Source: Ignavibacteriales bacterium
GTDB lineage: Bacteria; Bacteroidota; Ignavibacteria; Ignavibacteriales; Ignavibacteriaceae
Assembly (NCBI GenBank): GCA_016707585.1
Contig: JADJHL010000005.1
Location: 124,001 to 188,000, forward strand
DNA length: 64,000 nucleotides
Direction of reading: 5' to 3'
Shown piece by piece: positions 1 to 8,510 of this stretch (position 1 is the first letter of the stretch; the number at the start of each line of letters is the position of its first letter). Made by a program: the position numbers and the translations under genes. A model generated the notes under the pieces. It was not told where the DNA came from, did no database searches, and worked only from the letters and a program-made list of their open reading frames with translations.

Positions 1-1334
1 CGAAGAAACCTTCGGGTAAATTTTATAATGCAAGAACGATTCTTAGTTTTTTTCTGCTTGCATTCTTAATAATTGTTCCATTCATTAAAGTTAATGGTCA
101 TCAGTTTCTTCTATTTGATTTTCTAAATAGAAATTTTATTCTTTTCGGAATTCCATTTGGTCCGCACGATTTCCATCTTTTTGTCCTTGCAATGATTTCT
201 ATAATAGTTTTCGTAATTCTTTTTACAGTTGTATTTGGTAGAATATTTTGTGGATGGGCTTGTCCTCAAACAATTTTTATGGAAATGGTTTTCCGTAAAA
301 TTGAATATTGGATTGAAGGTGACGCAAAAGATCAGCGCAAACTTGATGCTGAAGAATGGAATAGTAAAAAACTATTTAAAAAAGGATTGAAGAATATTAT
401 TTTCTTCGTCATCGCATTTTTTATAGCTCACATATTTTTATCCTACATTATTAGTATGGATAAAGTCATATCAATCATTACACAACCGCCGAGTGTACAC
501 TTAAGCGGATTTATTGCAATCATAGCATTTTCATTAATCTTTTATTGGGTATTTTCATTCTTTCGTGAGCAAGCTTGCACAATTGTTTGTCCTTATGGAA
601 GATTGCAAGGAGTTTTACTCGATCAGGATTCTCTAGTTATTGCTTACGATTACAAACGCGGCGAGCCAAGAGGTAAACTAAAAAAGGGTGATGAATCATC
701 TTCTAAAGGTGATTGTATTGATTGCGGATTGTGTGTTGATGTTTGCCCAACAGGAATTGATATAAGAAACGGAATTCAGTTAGAATGTGTAAATTGTACT
801 GCTTGTATTGATGCTTGTGATGATGTAATGGTAAAAATTAAAAAACCAAAGCAGTTAATCAGATATGATTCACTTAATGGGATTGAAAATAAAACTAAAC
901 TAAGATTTACACCAAGAATGATGCTTTATTCTGTTATTCTTGTTGTGCTTATTAGTGTGCTTGGCTATTTGCTATCTATTAGAACTGATTATTCGGTAAA
1001 TATTTTAAGAACGCCTGGAATGTTGTTCCAGGAGCAGCCAAACGGAAAGGTAAGCAATGTTTATGATCTTAACATTGTAAATAAAACTTTTAATGAAACT
1101 CCAGTTAAGTTAAAACTTGAAAACCCAACTACTGGCGAATTAAAGTTAGTTGGTAAAGATATTACTTTAAAATCTCAAGAAATTATTGAAACAAAATTTT
1201 TAGTTATGCTTGATAAATCAAACTTGAAAAAAATGAACACTCCAATTGAAATTGGTGTTTATGATGGAGATAAATTAATTAAGAAAGTAAAAACTTCGTT
1301 CTTAGGACCGGTTGAAAAAAATGAGCAAAAGTAA
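1..1334 (+). CDS. ccoG: Cytochrome c oxidase accessory protein CcoG (5' partial)
   Basis: Membrane iron-sulfur protein needed for assembly of cbb3-type cytochrome oxidase; family members reduce Cu(II) for delivery to the oxidase. The frame is open from base 3, upstream of the first ATG at 192, and reads KKPSGKFYNARTILSFFLLA, so the start lies before the window. Visible motifs are FCGWACPQ, a second CPYGR block, and two ferredoxin clusters, CIDCGLCVDVCP (about 714-749) and CVNCTACIDACD (about 786-821). Several hydrophobic segments precede a beta-rich C-terminal domain typical of the family. The next gene overlaps its end, which supports an operon with the cco genes expected to the left. Identity is seen from motifs; role is family knowledge. 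Confidence 0.93.
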   Translation, partial: KKPSGKFYNARTILSFFLLAFLIIVPFIKVNGHQFLLFDFLNRNFILFGIPFGPHDFHLFVLAMISIIVFVILFTVVFGRIFCGWACPQTIFMEMVFRKIEYWIEGDAKDQRKLDAEEWNSKKLFKKGLKNIIFFVIAFFIAHIFLSYIISMDKVISIITQPPSVHLSGFIAIIAFSLIFYWVFSFFREQACTIVCPYGRLQGVLLDQDSLVIAYDYKRGEPRGKLKKGDESSSKGDCIDCGLCVDVCPTGIDIRNGIQLECVNCTACIDACDDVMVKIKKPKQLIRYDSLNGIENKTKLRFTPRMMLYSVILVVLISVLGYLLSIRTDYSVNILRTPGMLFQEQPNGKVSNVYDLNIVNKTFNETPVKLKLENPTTGELKLVGKDITLKSQEIIETKFLVMLDKSNLKKMNTPIEIGVYDGDKLIKKVKTSFLGPVEKNEQK

Positions 1335-1773
1335 ATTTAATTGGGGAACAGGAATTTTAATTACAATAATCATTTTTATGGTTATTACGATTGGTACCGT
1401 TGTATTTTTAATGAACCAGGATGTTGATCTTGTAACGAGTGATTATTACAACAAAGGAATTCAGCACCAAACACAAATTGAAAGAGTTAATCGTACAAAT
1501 GAAATGGTTGAAAAAGTTTCAATCAATCAAGGAAACGGATTTGTAGCATTTAATTTTCCTAAAACACTTTCGCAAAAAAGATTTGAAGGCACAATTCAAT
1601 TTTATCGTCCATCAGATTCAAAAAAAGATTTCTCAATTCCTCTTTCTATTGATACGAGCGGACAACAGATAATTTCAACTCAAAGTATTGCTAAAGGTCT
1701 TTGGAAAGTGAAAGTTGATTGGACACATGACTCAGTTGAGTATTATAAAGAAAGTTCTTTTGTAATAAATTAA
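1321..1773 (+). CDS. FixH/CcoH-like cbb3 oxidase assembly protein
   Basis: Small protein with one N-terminal membrane segment (about residues 10-32) and a periplasmic beta-rich domain, as in FixH/CcoH, which act in cbb3 oxidase maturation. The frame also has a TTG at 1312, but the ATG at 1321 gives MSKSKFNWG, which is the more usual start, so I chose it. It overlaps the end of ccoG by 14 bases, which indicates translational coupling. The residues following the membrane segment (DVDLVTSDYYNKGIQHQ) match the family pattern of a YY motif near the membrane. About 150 residues is the normal family size. Confidence 0.8.
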   Translation: MSKSKFNWGTGILITIIIFMVITIGTVVFLMNQDVDLVTSDYYNKGIQHQTQIERVNRTNEMVEKVSINQGNGFVAFNFPKTLSQKRFEGTIQFYRPSDSKKDFSIPLSIDTSGQQIISTQSIAKGLWKVKVDWTHDSVEYYKESSFVIN

Positions 1774-1783
1774 AATTATAGAA

Positions 1784-1832
1784 CACGGATAACACAGATT
1801 TCGCGAGTTCTCGCGGATTAAATCAGTAAATA
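1784..1832. repeat. Intergenic repeat-like segment with hairpin
   Basis: The short gap between the ccoH-like gene and the next gene contains a phrase-like sequence (AACACGGATAACACAGATTT) followed by a perfect hairpin, CGCGAG at 1802-1807, TT loop, CTCGCG at 1810-1815. Phrases of this kind recur as intergenic repeats in many environmental bacteria; that statement is general knowledge, and only one copy is seen in this window. There is no T tract, so it is not a good terminator. Confidence 0.45.
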
Positions 1833-1873
1833 TCCATTGAATCAGAGTCATTTGCGTTCTATTGTCTTTTAAT

Positions 1874-2587
1874 ATGTCACCAGAAATTTTAACATCATTC
1901 TTTGTTGGATTATTCGGAAGTTTTCATTGCATAGGAATGTGTGGGCCAATCGCAATTGCTCTACCTATCCCAAACTCTAATAATCTATCTTTTGTTGCAG
2001 GTAGATTACTTTACAACCTTGGTAGAGTTGTAACTTATTCATTTCTTGGCGCAGTATTTGGATTACTTGGTTCACGACTTGTTATTTCGGGTTTTCAGCA
2101 AAGCATTTCGATCGCACTTGGAATTGCAATTGTAATTGCTGTCCTCATCCCACCAAAGTATAAAGCAAAAATTACTCAACATAAGATTGTTCAGAAGATT
2201 ACACTACCTTTAAAATCAGGTATTAGCGGTTTGTTTAAAAGCGGAACTTTTTCTGCAATGTTTTTAATTGGAATTTTAAATGGATTTCTTCCTTGTGGTT
2301 TAGTTTATGTTGCTTTAGCTGGCGCGATTGCAAGCGGTGATGCAATCTCAGGTTCTGCAGTTATGATTTTATTTGGACTTGGTACTGTACCAACAATGTT
2401 TGCAGCAACAATTTTTGGAAAGTTTATTAATCTTAATATCAGAAGAAAGATAACAAAAGCGATTCCCGTTTTTGCATTAGTGCTTGGTTTACTTTTTATT
2501 TTACGCGGAATGGCATTAGGAATTCCTTATATCTCACCAACCATCTCAGCACAAGTTGTTGATGAATCAAATATGGATTGCCACTAA
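1874..2587 (+). CDS. TauE/SafE (UreH-like) integral membrane protein of the cco cluster
   Basis: Integral membrane protein of about 237 residues with two related halves, each carrying a Cys/Pro signature: FHCIGMCGP near the start and GFLPCGLVYVAL in the middle. This is the pattern of the sulfite-exporter TauE/SafE or UreH_2 group that is commonly found beside ccoGH in Bacteroidota and is thought to take part in metal handling for cbb3 oxidase. The frame can start at TTG 1862, but ATG 1874 (MSPEIL) is more likely; no clear ribosome-binding site is seen for either. The C-terminus ends in DESNMDCH, a possible metal-binding tail (inference). The substrate is unknown. Confidence 0.75.
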   Translation: MSPEILTSFFVGLFGSFHCIGMCGPIAIALPIPNSNNLSFVAGRLLYNLGRVVTYSFLGAVFGLLGSRLVISGFQQSISIALGIAIVIAVLIPPKYKAKITQHKIVQKITLPLKSGISGLFKSGTFSAMFLIGILNGFLPCGLVYVALAGAIASGDAISGSAVMILFGLGTVPTMFAATIFGKFINLNIRRKITKAIPVFALVLGLLFILRGMALGIPYISPTISAQVVDESNMDCH

Positions 2588-2590
2588 GGC

Positions 2591-2720
2591 GCTAAGGGCA
2601 GAGAGCAAAGCGCAAAGAAAATCTAAAAAACTTAATTTATAAATTCTGCGTGAATCTCTGTGTCTTCTCAGTGAAACTCAGTGTAAGAATTTTATTAATT
2701 CTTTTCTTGGATAACCACAG
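2591..2720. repeat. Intergenic repeat cluster after the TauE/SafE-like gene
   Basis: Just after the stop codon lies GCAGAGAGCAAAGCGCAAAG (2598-2617). A near copy, matching at 18 of 20 positions, occurs at 32358-32377, also just after a stop codon. The rest of the gap carries wording such as CTCTGTGTCTTCTCAGTGAAACTC and ACCACAGAGAAAATC, which looks like decayed copies of other intergenic repeats. No open frame or RNA gene was recognised. Confidence 0.6.
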
Positions 2721-2745
2721 AGAAAATCATTAAACTATAATAATA

Positions 2746-2796
2746 TGCGATCGTAATCGAAAAATATTATAAGTATTTGCGATTATAATCGAAAAA
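2746..2796. promoter_or_regulatory. Operator-like direct repeat pair upstream of the AAA/DUF4143 gene
   Basis: Two 19-base direct repeats lie 32 bases apart: TGCGATCGTAATCGAAAAA at 2746-2764 and TGCGATTATAATCGAAAAA at 2778-2796 (17 of 19 identical). The second contains a perfect palindrome, CGATTATAATCG (2780-2791), and the first a near-palindrome. A spacing of 32 bases is about three helical turns, so two proteins could bind on one face. The second copy ends 35 bases before the ATG at 2832. The layout is that of an operator pair; the binding protein is unknown. Confidence 0.5.
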
Positions 2797-2831
2797 ACTT
2801 ATGTTTTGACCAGAATTAATAGGTTTTAAGT

Positions 2832-3962
2832 ATGATAGACAGAGAAATACAATCTTCAATTGAGAGCAAACTCTTTAAAAGCAAACTTATAATAATTTAT
2901 GGTGCACGCCAGGTAGGTAAGACAACACTTCTAAAAAAAATTGGAGATAAATTCGAGGGACAATCAATTTATATTAACTGTGACGAACCTGATATTAGAG
3001 AACTACTAACAGATGTTACTTCCACTCAATTAAAAAATTTAGTTGGGAATAAAAAATTAGTTCTGATTGATGAGGCTCAACGAGTTAAAAATATTGGTAT
3101 CACATTAAAACTTTTTGTCGATCAGATTAAAGAAGTTCAGGTTATAGCCACTGGTTCATCAGCTTTTGAACTTTCAAATATCATAAATGAACCACTAACA
3201 GGAAGAAAGTACGAATATCATTTATATCCAATTTCTATAAGAGAGTTAAACCAAAATCTTAGCTGGCTGGAAGTAAATAGATTACTTGAAGAGAGAATTA
3301 TTTATGGAATGTACCCTGAAGTAATTCTTAATCCGAGTGAAAAAAAACCGCTTTTAAAAGAAATAACAAGAAGCTATTTATTCAAAGATATTTTAAGTTA
3401 TGAAGGTATTCGCAAGCCTGAGATATTAGAAAAATTATTGATTGCACTTGCTGCACAAATTGGAAGTGAAGTTTCATATAATGAATTGGCTAACACAGTT
3501 GGAATTGATAAAGATACAATTACAAAATACATCGATATACTTGAAAAAGCGTTCATTGTTTTTAAATTACCACCTTTTAGCAAAAGTTTAAGAACTGAAA
3601 TAACTAAAATGCGTAAGATTTATTTTTATGATACTGGAATCAGGAATGCTTTGATAACTAATTTTAACAGTTTACAAAGTAGAAATGATAAAGGTTCATT
3701 GTGGGAAAATTTTATGATTTCAGAAAAACTTAAAATGAACAAAGCGATTGGAATCGATGCAAAATCTTTTTTCTGGAGAACCTCACAACAGCAAGAGATT
3801 GATTACATAGAAGATATTGATGGTAATCTGCATACTTATGAGTTTACATTTAATGAGAAAAAGAAAAAACAAATATCCAAAACTTTTCTTAACGCTTACA
3901 AAACTATGTCGGAAACAATTGTTAACAATAAAAACTATGGAAGCTTTCTAGGGATAGAGTAA
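2832..3962 (+). CDS. AAA-family ATPase with DUF4143 domain
   Basis: ATP-binding protein of 376 residues. Walker A GARQVGKTT is at residues 24-32 and Walker B LVLIDEAQ ends at about residue 83. A winged-helix-like middle part (TVGIDKDTITKYIDILEKA) is followed by the DUF4143 region, which has a nuclease-like fold signature (WENFMISEKL, then QQQEIDYIED and YEFTF). Family members are abundant in Bacteroidota and archaea, often scattered singly in genomes, and their function is not established. The gene stands between unrelated genes, with its own operator-like repeats upstream, and is followed after 5 bases by an acylase gene, so the two may be cotranscribed. Confidence 0.88.
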   Translation: MIDREIQSSIESKLFKSKLIIIYGARQVGKTTLLKKIGDKFEGQSIYINCDEPDIRELLTDVTSTQLKNLVGNKKLVLIDEAQRVKNIGITLKLFVDQIKEVQVIATGSSAFELSNIINEPLTGRKYEYHLYPISIRELNQNLSWLEVNRLLEERIIYGMYPEVILNPSEKKPLLKEITRSYLFKDILSYEGIRKPEILEKLLIALAAQIGSEVSYNELANTVGIDKDTITKYIDILEKAFIVFKLPPFSKSLRTEITKMRKIYFYDTGIRNALITNFNSLQSRNDKGSLWENFMISEKLKMNKAIGIDAKSFFWRTSQQQEIDYIEDIDGNLHTYEFTFNEKKKKQISKTFLNAYKTMSETIVNNKNYGSFLGIE

Positions 3963-3967
3963 ACTTT

Positions 3968-6418
3968 ATGCGCAAGTGGAAAAAAATATTTATTGGGTTG
4001 TTTTTAACATTTCTTGTTACTTTTATAATTGCAGGTTGGATTTTCTTCAACATGTTAAACTCATCCTTACCACAGTATTTCGGAGAAATCCATTCAAACA
4101 AAATAAATTCTACTATAGAAGTTTATCGCGATAGCTTTGCTGTTCCATATATAATTGCTGATAATGATGAAGATGCTGCGTTTGCACTTGGGTTTTTACA
4201 CGCTCAGGAAAGAATGTTTACGATGGATTTAATCCGAAGAGCTGGTGAAGGAAGATTGAGTGAAATACTTGGAGAAAAAGCAATTCCATTTGATAAAATG
4301 TTTCGCACAGTTGGTATAAGCAGAAACATCAAAAAAAATCTTTATAGATATGATTCAAACGTGATGAAGATTTTACAAGCTTACTCAAATGGTGTAAATA
4401 CTTTTCTAAAAGAACGCAAAGGAAATTATGGAATTGAGTTTGACGTTCTTGGATATCAACCAGAAGACTGGAAGCCGCTGCATAGTTTAATTGTAATTAA
4501 GATGATGGCGTGGGAGCTAAATATTAGCTGGTGGACAGATTTATCTTTTGCAGAACTAATACAAAAGCTGGGCACAGAAAAAGTCTTAGAAATTTTACCT
4601 GACTATCCGCAAAATGCTCTTACAATTATTGCAGATAACTTTAAACATTTACCTTTAATAAATTCATCACTTGTAGAAACTGATAAAGCTTTCAGAAGTT
4701 TTATTGGCTGGACTGGAACACACATTGGTTCAAACAATTGGGTTGTTAATGATAATAAATCTGTTTCCGGCAAACCAATAATTGCAAACGATCCGCATCT
4801 TGCATTTAGTGCCCCGGGCAAGTGGTATGCTGCTGTTATAATAAGTAAAGATTGGAATGCAGCAGGTGTTACATTACCCGGAGTTCCCGGAGTTGTAATA
4901 GGTAAAGGAGATAATATTTCCTGGGTTCTTACAAACGTAATGAATGATGATTCTGATTTTTATGTAGAAAAACTTGATTCATCAAAAACAAAATATTTGA
5001 TGGATGGACAATGGCAAAATCTTAAAATCATAAAAGACACGATTAAAGTAAAAGATGGAAAAGATTTTGCAATGGAAATTAAGGAAACTCATCGAGGCCC
5101 AATAATTTCAAATATACATCCTTACAAATTTATTTATAACAAAGATGATTTAGATATTCCTTCGATAAGCTTGCGATGGTCAGGAAATGAATTTAGTGAT
5201 GAGATGCTAGCGTTTTACAAAATCAATAAAGCTAAAAACTGGAATGAGTTTAAAGATGGTGTAAAATACTTCGGAATTCCCGGACAGAATTTTGTATATG
5301 CAGATGCGCAAGGAAATATTGGTTACGTTATGGGCGCAAGAATTCCAATCCGAAACAGCAATAATCCAACTTTAGTTTTTGATGGAACAACCTCTGAAAA
5401 TGATTGGAAAGGATTTGTTCCGCCACAAGAAATTCCAACAATATTAAATCCTGCTGAGAATTTTATTGCTTCTGCAAATAATAAAACATTAAAAGATTTT
5501 AAATATCATATTTCAAATCTTTGGGAACCTTCATCACGCATTGATAGAATAAGAGAGTTGTTAACTTATAAAGAGAAACATTCTCCGGATGATTTTAAGA
5601 ATTATCAAATGGATAATAACTCGCCGTATGCAAGAAAAATTGTTCCTTACTTAATTAACTCTTTTGAGGGAATAAAAGTAAAGGATAAAAATCTAAATAT
5701 TTCACTTGAATTATTTAGAAAGTGGAATTTTGAAATGGATAAATACAGCCAAACTCCGGCAATTTATTCTGTGTTTTTAAAGTATCTTTTAAAAAATATT
5801 TATTATGATGAAATGGGCGATGATCTTTATAATCGTTTTGTGTTTCTTGCAAATGTACCTTACAGAAGCTTACTACAAATTTTAGAAAAACCTGAATCAG
5901 TTTGGTTTGATGATATCAAAACATCCAAAAAAGAAAAACGCGAAGAGATTTTAAGAAAAAGTTTATCAGATGCATTAAATTACCTTGAGGAAAATTTCGG
6001 TAATGATTTAACTAATTGGCAATGGGGCAGAATGCACAAAGTAACTTTTAAGCATTCCTTTAGCGGTAATTTCTCATTGCTGGATAAATATATTAATATT
6101 GGCCCATTTGAAGTTGGTGGCGATGGAACAACTATTAATAATACGGAATATCCGTTTGCAAAAAGTATTGAAGAAATTTCTATGTTTAAACACGATGAAT
6201 TTGATAACGTGCTTGGTCCATCAATGAGATATGTTTATGATTTTGCAAATCCAGATGAATTTTATTTAATTCTTACTACCGGTCAATCAGGAAATTTAAT
6301 GAGTGATAACTATAAAGATCAATCTCAATCATGGCTTAAAGGTAAGTATATGAAGATTAGAACTGATGAAGAATCAATAAGAAAGAACAAAAACTTAATG
6401 AAGATTATTCGTGAATAA
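3968..6418 (+). CDS. Penicillin acylase family protein (Ntn hydrolase)
   Basis: 816-residue secreted or membrane-anchored amidohydrolase. One N-terminal membrane segment (about residues 7-30) is followed by the alpha part (GFLHAQERMFTMDLIRR), a linker, and the beta part. Ser255 in the motif HIGSNNWVV is the expected N-terminal nucleophile after self-cleavage between Gly254 and Ser255; the following GKPIIANDPHL block is also typical. Related enzymes cleave penicillins, N-acyl homoserine lactones or acylated amines, and the sequence alone does not tell which. Length fits the family. It starts 5 bases after the ATPase gene, with no strong ribosome-binding site. Confidence 0.88.
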   Translation: MRKWKKIFIGLFLTFLVTFIIAGWIFFNMLNSSLPQYFGEIHSNKINSTIEVYRDSFAVPYIIADNDEDAAFALGFLHAQERMFTMDLIRRAGEGRLSEILGEKAIPFDKMFRTVGISRNIKKNLYRYDSNVMKILQAYSNGVNTFLKERKGNYGIEFDVLGYQPEDWKPLHSLIVIKMMAWELNISWWTDLSFAELIQKLGTEKVLEILPDYPQNALTIIADNFKHLPLINSSLVETDKAFRSFIGWTGTHIGSNNWVVNDNKSVSGKPIIANDPHLAFSAPGKWYAAVIISKDWNAAGVTLPGVPGVVIGKGDNISWVLTNVMNDDSDFYVEKLDSSKTKYLMDGQWQNLKIIKDTIKVKDGKDFAMEIKETHRGPIISNIHPYKFIYNKDDLDIPSISLRWSGNEFSDEMLAFYKINKAKNWNEFKDGVKYFGIPGQNFVYADAQGNIGYVMGARIPIRNSNNPTLVFDGTTSENDWKGFVPPQEIPTILNPAENFIASANNKTLKDFKYHISNLWEPSSRIDRIRELLTYKEKHSPDDFKNYQMDNNSPYARKIVPYLINSFEGIKVKDKNLNISLELFRKWNFEMDKYSQTPAIYSVFLKYLLKNIYYDEMGDDLYNRFVFLANVPYRSLLQILEKPESVWFDDIKTSKKEKREEILRKSLSDALNYLEENFGNDLTNWQWGRMHKVTFKHSFSGNFSLLDKYINIGPFEVGGDGTTINNTEYPFAKSIEEISMFKHDEFDNVLGPSMRYVYDFANPDEFYLILTTGQSGNLMSDNYKDQSQSWLKGKYMKIRTDEESIRKNKNLMKIIRE

Positions 6419-6461
6419 TTAGTGATAATTCGTGACAGAAGTGTTTTCCTGGAAAGACACT

Positions 6462-6485
6462 AACCTGCCTGTCGGCAGACAGGTT
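6462..6485. repeat. Palindromic intergenic element AACCTG...CAGGTT
   Basis: A 24-base dyad, AACCTGCCTGTCGGCAGACAGGTT with outer arms AACCTG/CAGGTT and internal CTGTC/GGCAG-type complementarity, lies in the gap before metF. It is much richer in GC than its surroundings. It lacks a T tract, so it is more like a dispersed palindromic repeat than a terminator. No second copy is present in the window. Confidence 0.45.
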
Positions 6486-6554
6486 GCATGAATTAACATC
6501 AATTAAAAAAGTATTATTATATTAGAAACGTAATCATAAATAATTTGAGTATGT

Positions 6555-7505
6555 ATGAAAGTTATTGAGCATTTAGAGAAAGCAAAAAATCCGCTTATAA
6601 GTTTTGAATTAATTCCACCTAAACGAGGTGGAGATATAAAAGGTTTGTTATCGGTTTTAGATGACATCACAAAATTTAATCCGCCTTTTATAGATATTAC
6701 CTCGCACGCTGCAGAAGTTATTTACGAAGAAACTGCTACGGGAATCCAAAAGAAAATTAAAAGAAAAAGACCTGGCACACTTGGTATTTGTGCGCTTATC
6801 CAAAACAAATATAATATTGATGCAGTACCTCACGTTTTAACAAAAGGTTTTACTCGAGAAGAAACAGAAGATTTTTTAATTGAATTAGATTATCTACAAA
6901 TACAAAATGTGCTTGCAATTCGCGGTGATGATTCTGGTTACGAAAAACCTATCCCAGAAGGTAAAAGTAAAAACAGATTTGCATCTGAATTAGTAACACA
7001 GATAATGAATATGAATCGTGGTAAATATTTAGAGGATAGTTTACTTGATGCACGACCAACAGATTTTTGTGTAGGTGTAAGCGGATATCCGGAAAAACAT
7101 TTTGAGGCTCCAAACTTAAAAACAGATGTAAAATTTGTAAAAGAAAAAGTTGATGCCGGTGCTGATTATGTTGTAACTCAGATGTTTTATGACAATTCTC
7201 ATTATTTTAAATTTGTGGATCAATGTAAAGAAGTTGGAATTAAAGCTCCAATAATTCCTGGACTAAAAATATTAACTTCACGGGCACACTTAACATCAGT
7301 TCCCAAAAACTTTTATATAAACCTCCCGGATCAACTTGCTGATGAAGTAATGGCTGCAAAACCTGAGCATGTTCTTGATATTGGAGTTGAATGGGCAGCA
7401 AAACAAGTTGAAGAACTTTTAAATAAAAATGTTCCGAGTGTGCATTTTTACATTATGCAAAACTCAAAACCAATTTTAAAATTGATGGAAAGATTAAAAC
7501 TATAA
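6555..7505 (+). CDS. metF: 5,10-methylenetetrahydrofolate reductase
   Basis: Flavoenzyme reducing 5,10-methylene- to 5-methyl-tetrahydrofolate for methionine synthesis. The 316-residue TIM-barrel protein has the N-terminal FELIPPKRGGD motif containing the catalytic Glu, the HVLTKGFTREETEDFL block, and LAIRGDDSG, all typical of MetF. The Bacteroidota/Ignavibacteria form is slightly longer than E. coli MetF, as here. Start is ATG 6555. It is followed after 3 bases by an oxidoreductase gene, so these probably form one transcript. No riboswitch-like structure was recognised in the upstream gap. Confidence 0.93.
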   Translation: MKVIEHLEKAKNPLISFELIPPKRGGDIKGLLSVLDDITKFNPPFIDITSHAAEVIYEETATGIQKKIKRKRPGTLGICALIQNKYNIDAVPHVLTKGFTREETEDFLIELDYLQIQNVLAIRGDDSGYEKPIPEGKSKNRFASELVTQIMNMNRGKYLEDSLLDARPTDFCVGVSGYPEKHFEAPNLKTDVKFVKEKVDAGADYVVTQMFYDNSHYFKFVDQCKEVGIKAPIIPGLKILTSRAHLTSVPKNFYINLPDQLADEVMAAKPEHVLDIGVEWAAKQVEELLNKNVPSVHFYIMQNSKPILKLMERLKL

Positions 7506-7508
7506 TTT

Positions 7509-8510
7509 ATGGTTGAAAAACTTTATAAAGGTAAAAAAATAAAATGGGGAATTGCTGGGTGCGGCAGATTTGCTGAAAATTCTCTTTTGCCAGCTGTAAG
7601 ACTCATGCGTAGAAGTTCAGTAACAGCTTTGTACAGCAGAGATTTGAATCGTGCAAAATCACTTGCAGATAAATTTGGTGTACAAAATACATTTGATAGT
7701 TACGAAGAATTTCTAAAATCTGATATTGATGCCGTGTTTGTTGCAAGTTCAAATGTTCATCATTATGAGCAAGTTATAAAAGCCGCAAAAGCCGGGAAAA
7801 ACATTCTTTGTGAAAAACCTCTTGCTATAACTTCTCAGCAAGCTGAAGAAATGGTGAAAGTTTGTAAAGAGAACAATGTTTTGCTTGCTGTAAATTATGT
7901 CCATCGGTTTCATCCCTTAGTATTAAAAGCAAAAGAATTAATTGTTGATCAAAGACTTGGTAAACTTGTTTCAATCAATGTTCACTTTAATATTGATTTT
8001 CCTCCGGACAATAATTTTAGATTTAAAAAAGATTTAAGCGGCGGTGGAGCGTTACGAGATATTGGAACTCATATGATTGATCTGTTAAGATATTTTGGAG
8101 GTGAGATTGAAAGTATTGATGGTGTTGTTGAAAATCTTATTTATCAAAGCGAAGTAGATGATTTTGCACTTGGAACTGTTAAATTTTCAAAAAGTGGATA
8201 TGGTACTTTTAACGTTTCTTATAATAACAAAAAAGCTTTTAACAGGATAGAAATTCTTTGCCATAAAGGTGCAATAGCAATTGATAATCTAATCGGTAAA
8301 AAATTATTAGCACCCAAGCTTACAATTCTTTTAGAAGATGAAACAAGAAAGAGTTTTCGTAAGCGCGGAAATAAAATGGTATACGTGATCAAATCAGTTC
8401 AGAATTCTTTTCTGAAAAATGAAACTCCACATACAAGTGGTGAAGATGGTTTGATTAATCTAAAACTTATGGAAGAACTGGAACAAAAATGTCTCCAAAG
8501 AAAAAGTTAG
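7509..8510 (+). CDS. Gfo/Idh/MocA-family oxidoreductase
   Basis: NAD(P)-dependent sugar or polyol dehydrogenase-like protein of 333 residues. The N-terminal Rossmann fold shows WGIAGCGRFAENSLLPAV. The family's CEKPLAIT motif (Lys of EKP in the active site) and the DIGTHMIDLLRYFGG helix are both present. The substrate cannot be predicted. It lies 3 bases after metF and overlaps the following aldolase gene by 22 bases, which suggests that the dehydrogenase and aldolase work in one pathway of sugar-derivative breakdown or synthesis (inference). Confidence 0.9.
   Translation: MVEKLYKGKKIKWGIAGCGRFAENSLLPAVRLMRRSSVTALYSRDLNRAKSLADKFGVQNTFDSYEEFLKSDIDAVFVASSNVHHYEQVIKAAKAGKNILCEKPLAITSQQAEEMVKVCKENNVLLAVNYVHRFHPLVLKAKELIVDQRLGKLVSINVHFNIDFPPDNNFRFKKDLSGGGALRDIGTHMIDLLRYFGGEIESIDGVVENLIYQSEVDDFALGTVKFSKSGYGTFNVSYNNKKAFNRIEILCHKGAIAIDNLIGKKLLAPKLTILLEDETRKSFRKRGNKMVYVIKSVQNSFLKNETPHTSGEDGLINLKLMEELEQKCLQRKS

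Noticed and set aside
192..194. ATG 192 as the start of ccoG
   Set aside because: The frame is open to the window edge and codes for typical CcoG membrane sequence before it.
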